From Chloroflexota bacterium (lineage in GTDB: Bacteria; Chloroflexota; Anaerolineae; UBA7937; JACPPX01): a stretch of DNA of 6,836 nt. Where the stretch lies: the NCBI GenBank assembly GCA_016196905.1, contig JACPWV010000185.1:1-6836 (forward strand), written 5' to 3'. This document shows positions 5,200-6,836 of this stretch, one piece after another (position 1 is the first letter of the stretch; each line of letters begins with the position of its first letter). The translations under genes and the position numbers were made by a program. A model generated the notes under the pieces. It was given only the letters and a program-made list of their open reading frames with translations, had not been told where the DNA came from and ran no database searches.

Positions 5200-5691
5200 A
5201 TGAACCTTTTGGAGCTGCCGGTGGTGGCTAGGACGCGGCGCAACCACGGCCTGGAGCATGCCACGGTGCACGTGCTCACCCAACGCTCGCCCCACCGCCA
5301 TCTGATCGGCCGGTCCACAGCCGAGGGGTTTTTCATCTACGGGGAGTTGGACACCGAGGAGTTGGCCGAGGCCGCCTCGGAGGCCCTGGCGCGTTTGCAG
5401 GCGGGCGAGCGCGGGCTGGCCATCCACCCCCGCTGCGGCACGAATATTGTGGTGGCCGGGGTGCTGACTGGGCTGACCTCTCTCTTGGCCTGGGGCGGCC
5501 GGGGGCGTTGGTGGTTCAAGCTGCCGCGGCTGATCTTGGCCACCACCGCGGCCGTGGTGGCCGCCCAGCCCCTGGGCTTCTTGGTTCAGGAGCACATCAC
5601 CACCTCGCCTGATTTGAATGGGGTGGCCATCCGCGGCATCACCCGGGGCCAGTTCGGCGGGACGCCGGTGCACTTCGTGCAGATCGGCTGA
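5200..5691 (+). CDS. Two-helix membrane protein with NHGLEHAT and HPRCGTN motifs (possibly DUF6391-like)
   Basis: A 163-residue protein. The N-terminal soluble part carries RTRRNHGLEHATVHVL (11-26), with three histidines near a glutamate, and FFIYGELDTEEL (44-55). A second motif, HPRCGTN (76-82), sits just before a membrane helix (about 83-98). A second helix covers about 108-127, and a soluble tail follows with ITRGQFGGTPVHFVQIG (147-163). The His and Cys motifs could bind a metal, but no enzyme family is evident. From memory it resembles DUF6391 proteins of Chloroflexota and cyanobacteria; I cannot confirm this. AGGAGG (5189-5194), five bases before the ATG, fixes the start. It lies between nadD and holA, probably in the same transcript unless the hairpins at 5109-5139 stop it. 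Function unknown. Confidence 0.87.
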   Translation: MNLLELPVVARTRRNHGLEHATVHVLTQRSPHRHLIGRSTAEGFFIYGELDTEELAEAASEALARLQAGERGLAIHPRCGTNIVVAGVLTGLTSLLAWGGRGRWWFKLPRLILATTAAVVAAQPLGFLVQEHITTSPDLNGVAIRGITRGQFGGTPVHFVQIG

Positions 5692-5695
5692 CCTT

Positions 5696-5734
5696 TAGCC
5701 CGCCCTTGGTCCCAAGACTCAGGGCGAGGCGCTA
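5696..5734 (+). terminator. Hairpin after the two-helix protein gene, terminator-like without T-tract
   Basis: CGCCCT (5701-5706) pairs perfectly with AGGGCG (5721-5726), and TAGC (5696-5699) with GCTA (5731-5734) extends the stem beyond an asymmetric internal loop. It starts five bases after the stop codon. No T-run follows, so it may be a non-classical terminator, a transcript-end stabiliser, or neither. Confidence 0.35.
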
Positions 5735-5802
5735 TCCTTCGAGGCCCCCACTCAGATGCTTCTTCGCAGGTTGAGTCCGTCCGTCTTCGCCCCAAACCAG
5801 AT

Positions 5803-6786
5803 ATGATTCTCCTGCTCCACGGTGAGGACGATTTTCTTCGCGGCCAGGCCCTGCGCCAGTACAGAGCCGCGCTGGGAGATGCAGCCAGCGCAACCATGAA
5901 CAGTGTGCTGCTGGAGGGAGATAGTCTCTCCTTGGCACACTTAGTGGAGGCGTGCAACTCGCTTCCTTTTCTCGGCGAGGCGCGGTTGGTCGTGGTGCGC
6001 GGGCTGTCCCAGCGATTGGAAGGAAAACGGCGGAAGAAGGGCTCCTCCACTGAAGAATTTCGGGCGCGACTGGCCGAATACCTGCCGCAAGTGCCCCCGA
6101 CCACCCGCTTGATCTTGGACGAGGATCGCACCCTCGACGACGATCATCCGCTGATCGAGCTGGTTGAGGAGGCGGGCGGGGAGGTGCGCACCTTCGTGCC
6201 GCCCGAAGGCGCGGCGCTGGTGCGCTGGATAATCAGCGAGGTGAAGAGCCGCGGCGGGGTGATCGAAAGCGAAGCGGCCGAGGAACTGGCGGCTTTCGTG
6301 GGCAGCGACCTGCGCGCCCTGGACCGGGAGATCGAGAAGTTATTGGCCTATGCGGATGGCCGCCCCATCCGGACCGAGGACATCCACTTGTTGGTGAGTC
6401 AGGCTCAGGAGACTAATGTTTTCGCCATGGTGGACGCCCTAGGGGAGGGAGACCTGCCCACCGCTTCCCGCGAGCTGCGCGCCCTCCTCGAAACCGGCCA
6501 ACCGCCACTGCAGCTTCTGGCCATGATCGTCCGCCAGTATCGCCTGCTCATTCAAGTCAAGGAGTTATCCGAGAACGGCTTATCCCTAGGCCAGATCGCG
6601 GCCCGGCTCAGAACCGCGCCTTTCGTGGTGCGCAAGATCGCCGCGCAGACTCGCCGCTTCAGCATGGATCAGTTAATAGCTGCCTACCATCGGCTAGTGG
6701 AGGCCGACGAGGCCATCAAGACCGGCCGCCTGGAGCCGGCCTTGGCTTTGGAGCTTCTGGTGAGCGAGCTAGCAGAGGCCCAGTAA
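5803..6786 (+). CDS. holA: DNA polymerase III delta subunit HolA
   Basis: A 327-residue delta subunit, the part of the clamp loader that binds and opens the beta sliding clamp at the replication fork. Domain I (about 1-135) begins MILLLHGEDDFLR and contains LPFLGEARLVVVRG (54-67), which matches the clamp-binding segment of the family. Domain II (about 136-205) contains GSDLRALDREIEKLLAYADG (167-186). Domain III (about 206-327) contains NVFAMVDAL (205-213) and AIKTGRLEPALALELLV (304-320), both characteristic. Length and domain order are normal. The ATG at 5803 fits the family opening and no earlier in-frame start exists nearby, but no ribosome binding site precedes it. It lies 111 bp after the two-helix gene. 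I see no clear promoter there, so it is probably read from upstream. Confidence 0.94.
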   Translation: MILLLHGEDDFLRGQALRQYRAALGDAASATMNSVLLEGDSLSLAHLVEACNSLPFLGEARLVVVRGLSQRLEGKRRKKGSSTEEFRARLAEYLPQVPPTTRLILDEDRTLDDDHPLIELVEEAGGEVRTFVPPEGAALVRWIISEVKSRGGVIESEAAEELAAFVGSDLRALDREIEKLLAYADGRPIRTEDIHLLVSQAQETNVFAMVDALGEGDLPTASRELRALLETGQPPLQLLAMIVRQYRLLIQVKELSENGLSLGQIAARLRTAPFVVRKIAAQTRRFSMDQLIAAYHRLVEADEAIKTGRLEPALALELLVSELAEAQ

Positions 6787-6808
6787 AGGACCAATTTAGT
6801 GCGTCGAT

Positions 6809-6829
6809 CCTGGCGGCCTTTTGCCCAGG
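6809..6829 (+). terminator. holA: Possible terminator hairpin after holA, cut by window end
   Basis: CCTGG (6809-6813) pairs with CCAGG (6825-6829), and GC (6816-6817) with GC (6823-6824), leaving a 2-base bulge and a CTTTT loop. It begins 22 bases after the holA stop codon. The seven bases left in the window show no T-run, so termination cannot be judged. Confidence 0.3.
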
Positions 6830-6836
6830 CATCCAC

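Noticed and set aside
4569..5673. Minus-strand open frames over nadD (4569-5027) and the two-helix gene (5131-5673)
   Set aside because: They lie opposite well-supported genes, have no family features, and read as codon-bias shadows.
1..6836. CRISPR array, insertion sequence, prophage or defence genes
   Set aside because: No regularly spaced repeats, transposase, integrase, nuclease or toxin-like protein appears. All eight genes are housekeeping or small chromosomal genes.

Overview
This is a GC-rich stretch of an ordinary bacterial chromosome. The best guess for its source is a member of the Chloroflexota (Anaerolineae or Thermoflexia type). That guess rests on remembered resemblance: a stand-alone MreB, Rex, an obg-nadD pair, and a two-helix NHxLEHAT protein of a kind I associate with Chloroflexota and cyanobacteria. 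It has not been checked by a search. No transposase, integrase, phage gene, CRISPR array, rRNA or tRNA is visible.

Layout. Positions 1-131 hold no gene but contain GC-rich inverted repeats and the first copy of an imperfect repeat of about 40 bp. A small single-domain cupin gene follows (132-497). A 352-bp gap (498-849) holds the second copy of the repeat inside a stem-rich element, then a -10-like box and the leader of an mreB-family gene (850-1854). Convergent to it is rex (2524-1904, minus), followed on the same strand by a small two-helix membrane protein gene (2973-2626, minus). These two genes have separate, well-spaced sigma-70-type promoters. Across a divergent intergenic region lies a forward block: obg (3214-4482), nadD (4479-5090, start overlapping the obg stop as ATGA), a two-helix membrane protein (5200-5691) and holA (5803-6786). 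The obg promoter is a perfect TTGACA, a 17-bp spacer and TATGCT.

Functions. The forward block is housekeeping: Obg (ribosome maturation and stress GTPase), NadD (NAD synthesis) and HolA (delta subunit of the polymerase III clamp loader). MreB is a cell-shape filament protein, here without mreC or mreD beside it. Rex senses the NADH/NAD+ ratio, so an NAD-state sensor and an NAD-synthesis enzyme lie about 2 kb apart, but nothing in the sequence shows a regulatory link. The cupin, the small membrane protein and the two-helix protein have no assigned function.

I found no clearly new multi-gene system. The points most worth following up are the repeat pair bracketing the cupin gene with its folded element at 562-663, the two mutually exclusive hairpins between nadD and the next gene, the inverted repeat inside the obg promoter spacer, and a changed residue in the NadD ISSTxxR motif.
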